The notes beneath the pieces were generated by a model, which was not told the origin of the DNA, did no database searches, and saw only the letters and a list, made by a program, of their open reading frames with translations. Of a DNA stretch of 64,000 nucleotides, positions 25,326 to 34,585 are shown piece by piece (positions within the stretch are counted from its first letter, which is position 1; each line of letters starts with the position of its first letter). Made by a program: the position numbers and the translations under genes. The stretch is from contig OZ242200.1 in NCBI GenBank assembly GCA_965205995.1, positions 4,526,001 to 4,590,000 on the forward strand. Reading direction: 5' to 3'. The DNA comes from MPNO01 sp965205995. GTDB taxonomy: Bacteria; Pseudomonadota; Alphaproteobacteria; MPNO01.

Positions 25326-26553
25326 CGAAGCCGTAATGTTCCGCGAGCGCGCGGCCGAGGTCGTTGAGGTCGGCCTCGACCCGCGGCACCGGGGCGGCGG
25401 CGGACGAGGCGATATCCTTCAGCCCGGACGCGGTGGCGATGGCGACCACGGTTTCGCCGCTACCGAACACGCCGTCGGCGCCGAGCCGGTCGATCGCCGC
25501 GAAGGCCGCGGCCGAGGATGCCTCGACGAACAGCCCGGCGCTGCGCGCGAGCGCGGCTTGTGCCGCAGCGATCTCTACATCGTCGAGCACAACCGCGAGC
25601 CCGTCCGACCGCCGCAGGGCGAGCAGCGCCTGCGCGGTGCTGCGCGGGATGTCGATCGAAATCGCGATCGAGTCCGCTTCGCGCCCGACCGCCGGCGGCA
25701 TGGGCGCGTCGCCCGCGAGCCCGGCGGAGAGCGAGCCCGAGATTTCGGCCGCGACTAGCCGCGGCATCCTTTGGGTCCAGCCCCAGCGCCGCATCTCGTC
25801 GAACCCCTTCCACAACCCGAACAGCGCATCGCCGTAGCACACCGGGAGCACGCACCAGTCCGGCACCCGCCAGCCGGATTGTTCGGCGATCTCGTAGGCC
25901 AGTGTCTTGTACCCCTCGATGCCGATCGGGTTGCTGCCCGCCGCCGGACCGAAGAAGGGCGAGGTCGGGAACCAGCCGAATTCTTCCACCGCCGCCGACA
26001 GGATGCGCCAGCGATCCTCCTTCTCGGCGCATTCGAGGACCATCGCGCCGGCCGCGCGGATCTGCTCGACCATCGGGCCGGCGGAGCCCCTGAAGGTGAG
26101 CACCACGCAGGGCAGGCCCGCGCGCGCCGCATAGGACGCCGCCGCCGCCCCGGCATTGCCCGAGGAGCTGGTGGCGATCGCCGTCGCCCCGATCCCGGCC
26201 GCCCAGGAGATCGCGACGCTCGCCAGCCGGTCCTTGAACGACCAGGTCGGGTTGCGGGTCTCGTCCTTGACCAGGAGCGCCTCGCAATGCGGCGAGGCGA
26301 TGGGGATCAGGGGCGTCATCCCCTCGCCCAGGCTGACCGCGTTTCCGGCCGCCAGCGGCAGCGCGTCGGCGAACCGCCAGAGCGTCGCCGGCGCTGCCGG
26401 AATGGCGTCCCGCTCGGGCGGGCGCGATTCGTCGTAGACGACGCCGAGATTGGCGATCACCCCGTCATCCCGGCAGGCGCCGCAGGCGCGGTCGAAGCGG
26501 TCGAGCGGATAGGCCCGGTCGCATCGTATGCAGGCTAACGCTTTCGGTTCCAC
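25318..26553 (-). CDS. Threonine-synthase-like PLP enzyme
   Basis: A 411-residue fold-type II PLP protein from GTG 26553. It has an N-terminal zinc-ribbon-like Cys set (Cys8, Cys11, Cys24, Cys27), the PLP lysine Lys107 in TWSFKDR, and SSSGNAG (129-135) for the phosphate/carboxylate site. Real threonine synthases share these, but the window's hom gene is 18 kb away and this gene is joined to a luciferase-like oxidoreductase, so a different beta-replacement or ammonia-lyase role is possible. Confidence 0.83.
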   Translation of the reverse strand: MEPKALACIRCDRAYPLDRFDRACGACRDDGVIANLGVVYDESRPPERDAIPAAPATLWRFADALPLAAGNAVSLGEGMTPLIPIASPHCEALLVKDETRNPTWSFKDRLASVAISWAAGIGATAIATSSSGNAGAAAASYAARAGLPCVVLTFRGSAGPMVEQIRAAGAMVLECAEKEDRWRILSAAVEEFGWFPTSPFFGPAAGSNPIGIEGYKTLAYEIAEQSGWRVPDWCVLPVCYGDALFGLWKGFDEMRRWGWTQRMPRLVAAEISGSLSAGLAGDAPMPPAVGREADSIAISIDIPRSTAQALLALRRSDGLAVVLDDVEIAAAQAALARSAGLFVEASSAAAFAAIDRLGADGVFGSGETVVAIATASGLKDIASSAAAPVPRVEADLNDLGRALAEHYGFDV

Positions 26554-26574
26554 GTCCCTTGCCCGTCGTCCCGG

Positions 26575-27579
26575 TCAATCATGGTCGCCGCCCAGTTCGA
26601 TCACCGTACCGGCGCCGGCGGCGATCGCGCGACGCTCGATATGCTGCGCGGTGATCAGATCCTGAATCGGCAGCCCGATCGACTTGTAATAGGTGATCTC
26701 GTCCGCCGCTTCCCGGCCGGGGCGGGTGCCGGCGATGATCTCGGCGATCCCGGTCACCTCGTCCTCGCGGATCGCGCCTTCGGCGATCGGGATCGTGAGA
26801 TCCCCCGCATTGGCCAGGCTGTCGGCGGGGCTGTCGATGACCAGCTTCGCCGCGCGGCGCACGGTTTCCGTATCGACCTCGCGGGCGGTCGTCAGATTCG
26901 CGCCGGCCGCTGCGACGAAGGTCCCGGGACGGAGATCGCGGCCGAATAAAACGGGCTCAGACGCGGTCGTCGCCACGACGACGATATCCGCGCCGCGCAC
27001 CGCTTCTTCCGTCGACCGGGCGAGGGCGACGTCGTCCGGCAAGCCGTCTTCGCCCCGGATCCACTCGGCGAAGGCGCGTGCGCGGGCCTCGCTCCGGCCG
27101 GCGACCAGAACCCGCTCGAGCGCGTGCGTCCGCGCCAGCGCCTGGAGCTGGTTGCGGGCGACCCTCCCCGCGCCGACCAGGGCAACGACGCGGGATTCGG
27201 GACGGGCGAGGCGGCGCGCGGCGGCTCCGGTTCCCGCCCCGGTCCTGAGATCGGTGAGATACCCGCCTTCCATCACGGTCCGCGGATGGCCCGTCTCGCC
27301 GTCGAACAGGGTGACGATCGCCGACATCCGGGCGGCCCCGCGCGCGGTGTTGCCGAAGAAATCGGAGACCACCTTCACCCCGTACCCGCCGCCCTCCTTG
27401 AGGAAGGACGGGTTGAAGATGGCGACGCCGGGCGGCGCGTCGGAGACCACGAAGCTTCGCAACCCCTCGACGCTCTCGCCCGCCGCGAGCCGGGTGAAGG
27501 CTTCCTCCTGGATCGGAATCGCCGCTTCCATGTCGATCAACGACCGGACATCGTTTTCGGTCAGGATTCGAAGCTGCAC
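26575..27579 (-). CDS. Ornithine cyclodeaminase/mu-crystallin family protein
   Basis: A 334-residue NAD(P)-binding protein from GTG 27579. It has Lys69 (GVKVVSDF), the LTDLRTGA turn with Asp110, and the Rossmann motif GAGRVARNQ (136-144). The family includes ornithine cyclodeaminase, ketimine reductases, alanine dehydrogenase of archaea and amino-acid N-alkyl forming enzymes. It is 21 bases upstream of the threonine-synthase-like gene, suggesting an amino-acid or imine pathway. Confidence 0.88.
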   Translation of the reverse strand: MQLRILTENDVRSLIDMEAAIPIQEEAFTRLAAGESVEGLRSFVVSDAPPGVAIFNPSFLKEGGGYGVKVVSDFFGNTARGAARMSAIVTLFDGETGHPRTVMEGGYLTDLRTGAGTGAAARRLARPESRVVALVGAGRVARNQLQALARTHALERVLVAGRSEARARAFAEWIRGEDGLPDDVALARSTEEAVRGADIVVVATTASEPVLFGRDLRPGTFVAAAGANLTTAREVDTETVRRAAKLVIDSPADSLANAGDLTIPIAEGAIREDEVTGIAEIIAGTRPGREAADEITYYKSIGLPIQDLITAQHIERRAIAAGAGTVIELGGDHD

Positions 27580-27669
27580 CGGCGAGTCTCCCCCGCCCGT
27601 TGATATGGCCGGCGCGGTCCTGGGTCAACGCGAGCCCGCTATGGCATAGTCCGGCGGGAAGCAGGGGGG

Positions 27670-29028
27670 GTGGCTTTGCTCGCGATACACAACGCGCGTC
27701 TGGTGACCGAGGCGTGGGTCCGGCCGGGTGGCATCGTCGTCGGCGATGACGGGCGGATCGCGGCGCTGGTCGAGGCGGACGCCCGGCCCGACGCCGGGAC
27801 CGTGATCGACGCCGGCGGGCGGCTCCTGTTCCCGGGCTTCATCGATGCCCATGTGCATATGCGCGACCCCGGCTATCCGCGCAAGGAGACCTTCGCCACC
27901 GGCACCATTGCGGCGGCCTGCGGCGGGGTGACCACCGTGATGTGCATGCCGAACACCGACCCGCCGGCCGACACGGTCGAAGGCATCGCGGCGATGCGCG
28001 AAGCGGGGGAGGGCGCGAGCCTGGTGGACTTCACCATCCAGGCGGGGGTCACGCAGGACAATATCGCGGATCTGCCGGGTCTCTGGGACGCCGGCGTGAG
28101 CTCCTTCGAGGCGCTGCTGTCGGATGCCCCGGCGTCGATGCTGCTGGACGGCGACGGCCTCATCCGGGCCGCCGAGGCCGTCGCCGCCTGCAATGGCGTG
28201 ATCGGCGTCTATACCGGCGATCAATCGATGGTCGCGGGCGCGCTGGACCGGCTCTCCGGGCGTCGGGATTTCGCCGCCTTCGCCGAGGCGCGCCCGGCCG
28301 TCGGCGAGGCGATGGGGCTCGCGCGCCTGATCGAGGCCGCCCGCGCGACGGGTGCGCGAATTGTCGCCCGGCAGGTCTGCACCGCGCGCGGATTCGCCTT
28401 GATCGAGGACGCCCGCCGGGCCGATCCGGCGCTCTCCGTCGCGGCCGAGGTGACGCCGCATCACCTGCGGCTCGACGCGAGCGCGGTGGACCGGCACGGG
28501 CCGTTCGCGCTGATGGTGCCGCCGCTGCGCAGCCCCGACGATTGCAGGACCGCAAGCCAGGCGCTGGCATCGGGCGCGGCCGACTTCGTCGCCTCCGACC
28601 ACGCGCCGCACGCAATGGAGGAGAAAGACAAGCCGTCCCCCTGGGCGGTTCCCGGCGGCACGCCGGGTCTCGACACCATCGTGCCGGCGGTGGCCGATCT
28701 CGCCGCCGCGGGCGAGATTCCGTGGACCCGGGTGGCGGCGGCGCTGTCATCGGTGCCCGCGCGGCTGTTCGGGGTCGCCCACCGCAAGGGCCGGCTCGCG
28801 GTCGGCGCCGATGGCGATCTGGTTCTGGTCGATCCCGCGCTCACCAGGACCGTCGATGCCGCCGCCATCCGCTCCCGGGCACAGCGTTCGCCCTTCGAGG
28901 GCATGTCCCTGACCGGCTGGCCGGTCCTGACCGTGCTCCGCGGCCGGGTGATCGCGAAAGACGGGCGCTATGTCGGGGGCGAGCCCGGCGGAAGCTGGCT
29001 GCGCCGCGGCGCGGTCGATTGGGGCTGA
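27670..29028 (+). CDS. Dihydroorotase/hydantoinase-family protein with altered metal site
   Basis: A 452-residue cyclic-amidohydrolase homologue from GTG 27670. Conserved parts are HVHMRD (His61, His63), CMPNTDPP, EVTPHHL (His264/265), MVPPLR and ASDHAPH (Asp310). Two expected ligand positions are changed: the strand normally HxST reads QVCT at 235-238, and the usual carboxylated Lys (or Asp) position reads FEALL with Glu147. The HAED block reads YTGD. It could use one metal, act on an unusual substrate, or be a non-catalytic partner. The next gene starts 3 bases after its stop. Confidence 0.8.
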   Translation: MALLAIHNARLVTEAWVRPGGIVVGDDGRIAALVEADARPDAGTVIDAGGRLLFPGFIDAHVHMRDPGYPRKETFATGTIAAACGGVTTVMCMPNTDPPADTVEGIAAMREAGEGASLVDFTIQAGVTQDNIADLPGLWDAGVSSFEALLSDAPASMLLDGDGLIRAAEAVAACNGVIGVYTGDQSMVAGALDRLSGRRDFAAFAEARPAVGEAMGLARLIEAARATGARIVARQVCTARGFALIEDARRADPALSVAAEVTPHHLRLDASAVDRHGPFALMVPPLRSPDDCRTASQALASGAADFVASDHAPHAMEEKDKPSPWAVPGGTPGLDTIVPAVADLAAAGEIPWTRVAAALSSVPARLFGVAHRKGRLAVGADGDLVLVDPALTRTVDAAAIRSRAQRSPFEGMSLTGWPVLTVLRGRVIAKDGRYVGGEPGGSWLRRGAVDWG

Positions 29029-29030
29029 AG

Positions 29031-29744
29031 ATGTTCGGAGAAGCGGGACGGATCGGGCTCATCGTGCCGGCCAATAACGGCGTGCTGGAACCGGAGCTGT
29101 GGTCGGTGCTGCCCGAAGGCGTCGCGCTCTACGCCACGAGGATCCTCGTGAAGGGCGAGCTCACGCCCGAGGCGGTTCACGCGATGGAAGAAAATGTCGA
29201 CCGCGCGGTCGACGAGCTCGCCGCGACCGGGGTCGACGTCATCGTCTATGCCGACATGGTGACGAGTTTCATCATGGAGCCGGGCTGGAACGAGGCGCGC
29301 ACCGGCGAAATCGCGGCGCGCACCGGCTGTCCCTGCATTTCGGCCTGGACCGCGCTCCGCGATGCGCTGGCGCATCTCGGCGTCGCCCGGTTCGCGCTCG
29401 GCACGCCCTATCCGGGGGCGATCCACGCGCTGGCGCCGCCGTTCTTCGCCGCGCGCGGGTTCGCGGTCACCGACGACGCGACCCTCGATATCCGGCAGAT
29501 GGAGGATGTCCCGCTGGTCGACGCCGGCCGTCTTCGCGGCCTGGTGGCCGGGCTCGATTACGCGGATGCGGATGCGGTTGTGCTGCTCGCCACCGACCTG
29601 CCCAGCTTCGATTCGCTCGAAGCCCTCGCGGCGATGACCGGGCGCCCGGTGCTGAGCTCCAACCAGACGATCCTCTGGTCGGCGCTGCGCACCCTCGGCA
29701 ACGACGCGGCGCCCGAATCCCTCGGCGCGCTGTTCCGGGGCTGA
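29031..29744 (+). CDS. Maleate isomerase/Asp-Glu racemase-family protein lacking both catalytic cysteines
   Basis: A 237-residue two-domain protein. IGLIVPANNGVLEPE and the C-terminal VLSSNQTILWSALR are typical of maleate isomerase and arylmalonate decarboxylase relatives. At the first catalytic Cys position it reads YADMVTS (Asp75), and at the second LLATDLPS (Ala187), so neither nucleophile is present; Cys100 and Cys102 lie elsewhere. It is tightly coupled to the amidohydrolase homologue upstream. The pair may form a pathway with altered chemistry. The enzyme activity is unknown. Confidence 0.78.
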   Translation: MFGEAGRIGLIVPANNGVLEPELWSVLPEGVALYATRILVKGELTPEAVHAMEENVDRAVDELAATGVDVIVYADMVTSFIMEPGWNEARTGEIAARTGCPCISAWTALRDALAHLGVARFALGTPYPGAIHALAPPFFAARGFAVTDDATLDIRQMEDVPLVDAGRLRGLVAGLDYADADAVVLLATDLPSFDSLEALAAMTGRPVLSSNQTILWSALRTLGNDAAPESLGALFRG

Positions 29745-29804
29745 GGCAAGCGGAGCCGTCGGGCCGAACCCGGCCCGGCGCAATCCGCTTCCCGGGGCGT
29801 CCCC

Positions 29805-30794
29805 TTACTTGAGGATCAGCCCGTGCTTCGCCTTGTCCGGCACCTTGTCGATCACGCCGCGCTTCTGGGCCATTTCAAGAAACGCCCATTGCGAGTCGAC
29901 GATCTTCTGGTTCCAGTCCGTCAGGAACACCCGCTTCTCCGCCAACAAGCGGCGGTACACATCGGCCTGTGCCTGGTTCTTGACCGCGGCGAGCTTGCCG
30001 TATTTCTTCACCGCCGCATCGAGGTTCTTGCCGACGCGGAGCCACTCCCAGGATTCGTGGGAGGCCGCGACGAAGCGCTTGGCCCGGTCGGGGTCCTCCT
30101 CGACCCAGCTCCGCCACGCGACCACCGGCGCCGACCAGACGACGGGGAATCCGGTCTTCTCCTTCCAATAGGCGTTGGCTGAGAAGATCGAGCGGTAGCG
30201 GTCCGGCTGCGCCAGGGCCGCGACGGTCAACGAGGAGATGTTGAACATCGAATCGACCTTGCCGGTCTCCAGGAACTTGAACAGCGCCGGCGCGGCCGCC
30301 TGCACGAAATCGGTGTCCTTGAGGACATCGACGCTGTAGGCGTCGATCAGCGCAGCCCGGGTCGCCTTGAAGGCGCCCGCGCCGGTCGACCAGCTCGAGA
30401 ATTTCTTGCCGCGGAGGTCGGGGACCGCCTTGAACGGAGTTTCGTTGCGGACCATCACCTCCTGCATCACCGTCAGCCCGCCGCCGATGATGACCCAGTC
30501 CAGCCCCTTGTTGATGCGGGCGATCGCCGCCGTCCCGGGATAGTAGGTGACCAGGCACTCCTTGGCGGGCAGGCCCGCGGTATGGCCACGGAACGGCCGG
30601 GCATCGATGGTCAAGTCGATCCCGTGCTTGGCATAGATCCCGGCATCCTTGGCGCCGAAGGCGCTGAGCACGAAGACGCTGTTTCTCGGAACCGTGATCG
30701 TCACGGGCTTGAGGGCCTGGGCGATTGCGGGCGCGCAGACCGTGGCGGCCGCAAGAAAAGAGAGCCCCCCGAGCAGCAAAGGCTTCCTGAACAT
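29805..30794 (-). CDS. ABC transporter substrate-binding protein (NMT1/SsuA-like), orphan
   Basis: A 329-residue periplasmic binding protein with a signal peptide cleaved after Ala25 (PAIA-Q), followed by KPVTITVPRNSVFVLS and FGAKDAGIYAKHGID, as in nitrate/sulfonate/taurine binding proteins. No ATPase or permease gene is adjacent, so it may feed another transporter. It converges with the racemase-like gene across 60 bases. Confidence 0.85.
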   Translation of the reverse strand: MFRKPLLLGGLSFLAAATVCAPAIAQALKPVTITVPRNSVFVLSAFGAKDAGIYAKHGIDLTIDARPFRGHTAGLPAKECLVTYYPGTAAIARINKGLDWVIIGGGLTVMQEVMVRNETPFKAVPDLRGKKFSSWSTGAGAFKATRAALIDAYSVDVLKDTDFVQAAAPALFKFLETGKVDSMFNISSLTVAALAQPDRYRSIFSANAYWKEKTGFPVVWSAPVVAWRSWVEEDPDRAKRFVAASHESWEWLRVGKNLDAAVKKYGKLAAVKNQAQADVYRRLLAEKRVFLTDWNQKIVDSQWAFLEMAQKRGVIDKVPDKAKHGLILK

Positions 30795-30996
30795 CTCACT
30801 CCCCTTTCGATGTGTTTGGCGGCTCGCCTCTTCGGTCTCAAGACGCGAACCGATTCATCATGCTGGGTGGGGCCGGGCCGACTGTCAAGTCGCGTAACCC
30901 TCGGCGGGCCGCTTCTTGGCAGCCTCTCGGGCGCCGGCCATAATGCCGGCGGGCCGCGTCCGGCACGGGCGGCGCGGCGGAAATCGGGGATCCGGC

Positions 30997-31999
30997 ATGA
31001 AGCTCGACATCTACAACCACATCTTTCCGGTGAAGTATTTCGAGCGGATGCAGGAGGTCATCCCCAACAAGGGGCCGATCAAGCGCTGGCTCAACATCCC
31101 GGTCCTCTACGACGTCGACGCGAGGCTCCGGATGATGGAGAGCTTCGGCGAATACCAGCAGATCCTGTCGAACTCGATGCCGCCGATCGAGTTCATCGCC
31201 GGCCCCGACCGGACGCCCGAGCTCGCCAGGCTCGCCAATGACGGCATGGCCGAGCTGTGCAGGCGCCATCCCGACCGCTTCCCGGGCTTCATCGCCTCGC
31301 TGCCGATGAACAACAGACGCGACGGTCAAGGAGATCGACCGCGCCGTCGTCGAGCTCAACGCCTGCGGCGTGCAGATCTTCAGCCATGTCAACAACCGGC
31401 CGCTCGACGAGCCCGAGTTCTACCCGCTGTTCGAGAAGATGGCCGCGCACGATCTGCCGATCTGGCTGCACCCGGCGCGCGCCGCCAACCACCCCGACTA
31501 CCTCACCGAGGACAAGTCCAAATACGAGATCTGGTGGACCTTCGGCTGGCCCTACGAGACCTCCGTGGCGATGGCGCGGATCGTGTTCTCGGGCATCTTC
31601 GACAAGCTGCCCAATATCAAGATCATCTCGCACCATCTGGGCGCGATGATCCCCTATTTCGAGGGCCGCGTCGGTCCCGGCTGGGACCAGCTCGGCACGC
31701 GCACGGCGGATGAGGACTACGAGGCCCTGCTCGCCTCGATGAAGAAGCGGCCGGTCGACTATTTCAAGATGTTCTATGCCGACACCGCCACCTTCGGATC
31801 GGACGCGGCGACCGATTGCGGGCTCGCCTTTTTCGGCGTCGACAAGTGCCTGTTCGCATCCGATTGCCCGTTCGATCCCGAGGGCGGGCCGATGTATATC
31901 CGCGAGACCATCCGCATCCTGGACAACATCGAAATCACGGATGCCGAGCGGGACGCGCTCTATCTCCATAACGCGAGGAAGCTGTTGAAGCTCGACTGA
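30997..31999 (+). pseudogene. Amidohydrolase_2 family protein (ACMSD/decarboxylase-like), frameshifted near 31315
   Basis: Two adjoining frames make one protein of about 333 residues. The first part (30997 to ~31315) reads MKLDIYNHIFP with the N-terminal metal His and ends SLPMNN. The second (from ~31316 to 31999) continues DATVKEIDRAVVELNACG and carries IWLHPAR, SHHLGAMIPYF and FASDCPFDPEGG, the remaining metal-site His and Asp. One extra base or a two-base loss in aacaacagacgcg explains the shift. If the base is a sequencing error, this is an intact amidohydrolase. Family members are metal-dependent hydrolases and non-oxidative decarboxylases of aromatic acids. Confidence 0.8.
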
Positions 32000-32033
32000 C
32001 GGGCCGCCGCGGACCCTTCACAGCTTTCCGATC

Positions 32034-32942
32034 GTGGCCGGTCTCCTCGCCGATCCGGTGCGGCGGCGCGGGCTGGCCGGGATCGCGCTCGCGGTCGGCG
32101 CGGCGCTCACCTTCACCGCGTCCACGGTGGGGGCGGTGTTCTCCTATGAGGGCGGCGGCGAGCCGCTGGCGGCGATCAGCTCGCGCTATATCGGCGCGAT
32201 GCTGGTCTTCGTGCCGCTGCTCCACTTCTCCGGCGTCGGCTTCACCATGCCGCGCCGCGAGCGGCTGATCTCGCTCGCCATCGGGGCGCTGGCCGCGGTC
32301 CAGGCCTATTGCCTCTATAACTCGATCGCCCATATCGCCGTCGGGCTCGCCTTCGCCATCTTCTACATTTACCCGATCCTGGTCGCCCTGATCGCCATCG
32401 CCTTCCGGCAGGACCGCATCACGCGCGCGATCGTCGTCGGGCTGGCGGTCGCGTTCGCCGGTCTGATGCTGGTCTTCGACCTCACCGGCTCCGGGCCCAA
32501 TCTCCTGGGGTCGCTGCTCGCGATCGGGGCGGCGATCTCCTGGTCGATCATCACCGTGGCCAGCGGCCAGGTGATGCGCACCCAGGACCCGCGCCTGTTC
32601 ACCTTCCATATGCAGATCTCGGCGGGGCTGATCTATCTCGCGATCTGCCTGGTCGACGGCGATGTCGCCCTGCCGCACACAGTCAAGGGCTGGGCCGGGC
32701 TGATCTCGCTGCCGCTCTTCTATGCCGCGTCCATGCTCGGCTTTTTCGGGGCGATCGCGCTGATCGGCTCGATCCGCGCCTCGCTGCTGATGAACCTGGA
32801 GCCGGTGTTCACCATCGCCGCCGGGTTCCTGATCCTCGGCCAGGTCCTGACCCCGGTCCAGCTCCTGGGCGCGGCGCTGGTGATCGGCGCCGTGCTCGCG
32901 GTCAGGATCGAAAAGGCGCGCCCAGTCCCCGACCCGGGCTAA
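32034..32942 (+). CDS. DMT-superfamily (EamA) transporter
   Basis: A 302-residue inner-membrane protein from GTG 32034 with about ten hydrophobic segments in two EamA repeats; LEPVFTIAAGFLILGQ near the end is the classical second-repeat motif. It probably exports metabolites or amino acids. It starts 35 bases after the amidohydrolase stop and overlaps the convergent enoyl-CoA hydratase gene by 4 bases. Confidence 0.88.
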   Translation: MAGLLADPVRRRGLAGIALAVGAALTFTASTVGAVFSYEGGGEPLAAISSRYIGAMLVFVPLLHFSGVGFTMPRRERLISLAIGALAAVQAYCLYNSIAHIAVGLAFAIFYIYPILVALIAIAFRQDRITRAIVVGLAVAFAGLMLVFDLTGSGPNLLGSLLAIGAAISWSIITVASGQVMRTQDPRLFTFHMQISAGLIYLAICLVDGDVALPHTVKGWAGLISLPLFYAASMLGFFGAIALIGSIRASLLMNLEPVFTIAAGFLILGQVLTPVQLLGAALVIGAVLAVRIEKARPVPDPG

Positions 32943-33721
32943 TCCCGGTCGAATTTCGCGGCGCGCCGTTCGAAGAACGCCTCGATGCCGGCGCGGGCAT
33001 CGGCGCTGGTCTGGGTCAGCGCGGAGGCGACCGATTCGGTGAACAGCCCCTCCTGCCGCGACATGTCCGCGATCCGGCCGATGGCGCCGATCACCATCGT
33101 GTTGACCATCGGCGCGTTGCCGGCGACGGTCCCGGCGAGTTCGATCGCCTTGTCGAGCGCCTCGCCGTCGCCCACCAAATAATGCGACAGGCCGAGCGCC
33201 TGGCCTTCCTCGGCCGGGACCCGGCGCCCGGTCAGCATCATCTCGGCCGTGCGCCCCGCGCCGATGATGCGCGACACGCGCACCGTGGCCCCGCCGCCGA
33301 CGAAGAATCCGCGCTGGCCCTCCGGGAGCTGGTAGATCGCGCTCGGCTCGGCGACCCGCACATGGGTGGCCGCGGCGATTTCGAGACCGCCGCCCATCAC
33401 CGCGCCCCTCATCGCGGTGACCACCGGAAGCCCGCCGAGCTCCACCATGTCGAGCGTGCGGTGCCAGTAGCGCGAGGTCTCGAAGGCCTCGACGGGGTCG
33501 CGCTCCTTGTGTTCCGACAGATCGAGCCCGGCGCAGAAATGCCGGCCTTCGCCTGAGAGAACCACTGCCCGCGCGTCGCTCGGGGGCGCCTGGAAAAACC
33601 GGTTGATGGCCTCGATGAGCCGGGTGTTGACCGCGTTTCCCTTCTCCGCCCGGTCGAGAGTGAGGATTGCGACCGGCCCGCGCTGCTCGAATCGCAGCAC
33701 GTCGCTTTCGAACTCAGCCAC
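32939..33721 (-). CDS. Enoyl-CoA hydratase/isomerase family protein
   Basis: A 260-residue crotonase. The oxyanion-hole segments are CAGLDLSEH (63-71) and GAVMGGGLE (106-114), and LPEGQRGFFVGGG carries Glu134, a likely catalytic acid. The crotonase-type C-terminus FFERRAAKF is present. It converges with the EamA gene and is divergent from the SDR at 33810. The exact acyl-CoA is not known. Confidence 0.9.
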   Translation of the reverse strand: MAEFESDVLRFEQRGPVAILTLDRAEKGNAVNTRLIEAINRFFQAPPSDARAVVLSGEGRHFCAGLDLSEHKERDPVEAFETSRYWHRTLDMVELGGLPVVTAMRGAVMGGGLEIAAATHVRVAEPSAIYQLPEGQRGFFVGGGATVRVSRIIGAGRTAEMMLTGRRVPAEEGQALGLSHYLVGDGEALDKAIELAGTVAGNAPMVNTMVIGAIGRIADMSRQEGLFTESVASALTQTSADARAGIEAFFERRAAKFDRD

Positions 33722-33809
33722 GTCGGAATTGACCCAGTTGTTTCGAGCCAGCTATAGGGGCCGGGGCCGGCGGTGTAAACTGACGGCACCATTGGACAAG
33801 GGGGAACGC

Positions 33810-34571
33810 ATGGATATCGCGGGCATTTCGGCGCTGGTCACCGGCGGCGCCTCGGGCCTCGGCGCGGCGAGCGCGCGGCGTCTGGCCGGGCTGGGGGCGA
33901 AGGTCGGTATCGTCGACCTCAACGGCGATGGCGCAAAGGCGGTCGGCGCGGAGATCGGCGGGGCCGGAGTAGGCTGCGATGTCACCAGCCCGGAAGCGAT
34001 GGAGGCGGCGCTCGCCGAAATCTCCGACGCAATGGGGGTGCCCCGGATCGTCGTGAACTGCGCCGGGATCGGCGTTGCCGGGCGCATCGTCGGGCGCGGC
34101 GGGCCGATGCCGCTGGAAGAGTTCACCCGCGTGGTCGACATCAACCTGTTCGGCACCTTCAACGTGATGCGGCTTGCCGCCGCCGCGATGTCCGGTCTCG
34201 ATCCGGTGGCGACGGGCGAGCGCGGGGTGATCGTCAACACCGCCTCGGTCGCCGCCTACGATGGCCAGATCGGCCAGGCGGCCTATGCTGCCTCGAAAGG
34301 CGCCATCGCCTCGATGACGCTGCCGGCGGCGCGCGAGTTCGCCCGCGCCGGCGTGCGCGTCATGACCATCGCGCCCGGCATTCTCGAAACCCCCATGTTC
34401 GACGGCGTGCCCGAAGCCGTGCGCGAGGGGCTGCTCTCGATCACCCAGTTCCCGCCGCGGCTGGGCCTGCCGGAGGAATACGCCCATCTCGTCCAGCACA
34501 TCGTCGAAAACCCGCTGCTCAACGGCGAGACGATCCGCCTCGACGGCGCGGTCCGCCTGCCGCCGAGATAG
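33810..34571 (+). CDS. SDR, 3-hydroxyacyl-CoA dehydrogenase type II-like
   Basis: A 253-residue SDR with cofactor motif TGGASGLG (11-18), Asp36 (IVDLN) favouring NAD, and catalytic Ser146, Tyr159 and Lys163 (YAASKG). The collinear pattern with human HSD17B10-type enzymes (IAPGILETPMF, FPPRLGLPEEYA) points to 3-hydroxyacyl-CoA oxidation. The start at 33810 follows AAGGGGGA. With the divergent hydratase it suggests beta-oxidation of a branched or short acyl-CoA. Confidence 0.9.
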   Translation: MDIAGISALVTGGASGLGAASARRLAGLGAKVGIVDLNGDGAKAVGAEIGGAGVGCDVTSPEAMEAALAEISDAMGVPRIVVNCAGIGVAGRIVGRGGPMPLEEFTRVVDINLFGTFNVMRLAAAAMSGLDPVATGERGVIVNTASVAAYDGQIGQAAYAASKGAIASMTLPAAREFARAGVRVMTIAPGILETPMFDGVPEAVREGLLSITQFPPRLGLPEEYAHLVQHIVENPLLNGETIRLDGAVRLPPR

Positions 34572-34585
34572 AAAGGAAGGCCGAT

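Noticed and set aside
29761..29777. Short hairpin between convergent genes as a bidirectional terminator
   Set aside because: Only a 7-bp stem and no T-runs on either side; too weak to call in high-GC sequence.
30916..30996. N-terminal extension of the amidohydrolase
   Set aside because: The family begins at MKLDIYNHIFP. The upstream part is Arg-rich intergenic sequence without a ribosome site for an earlier start.
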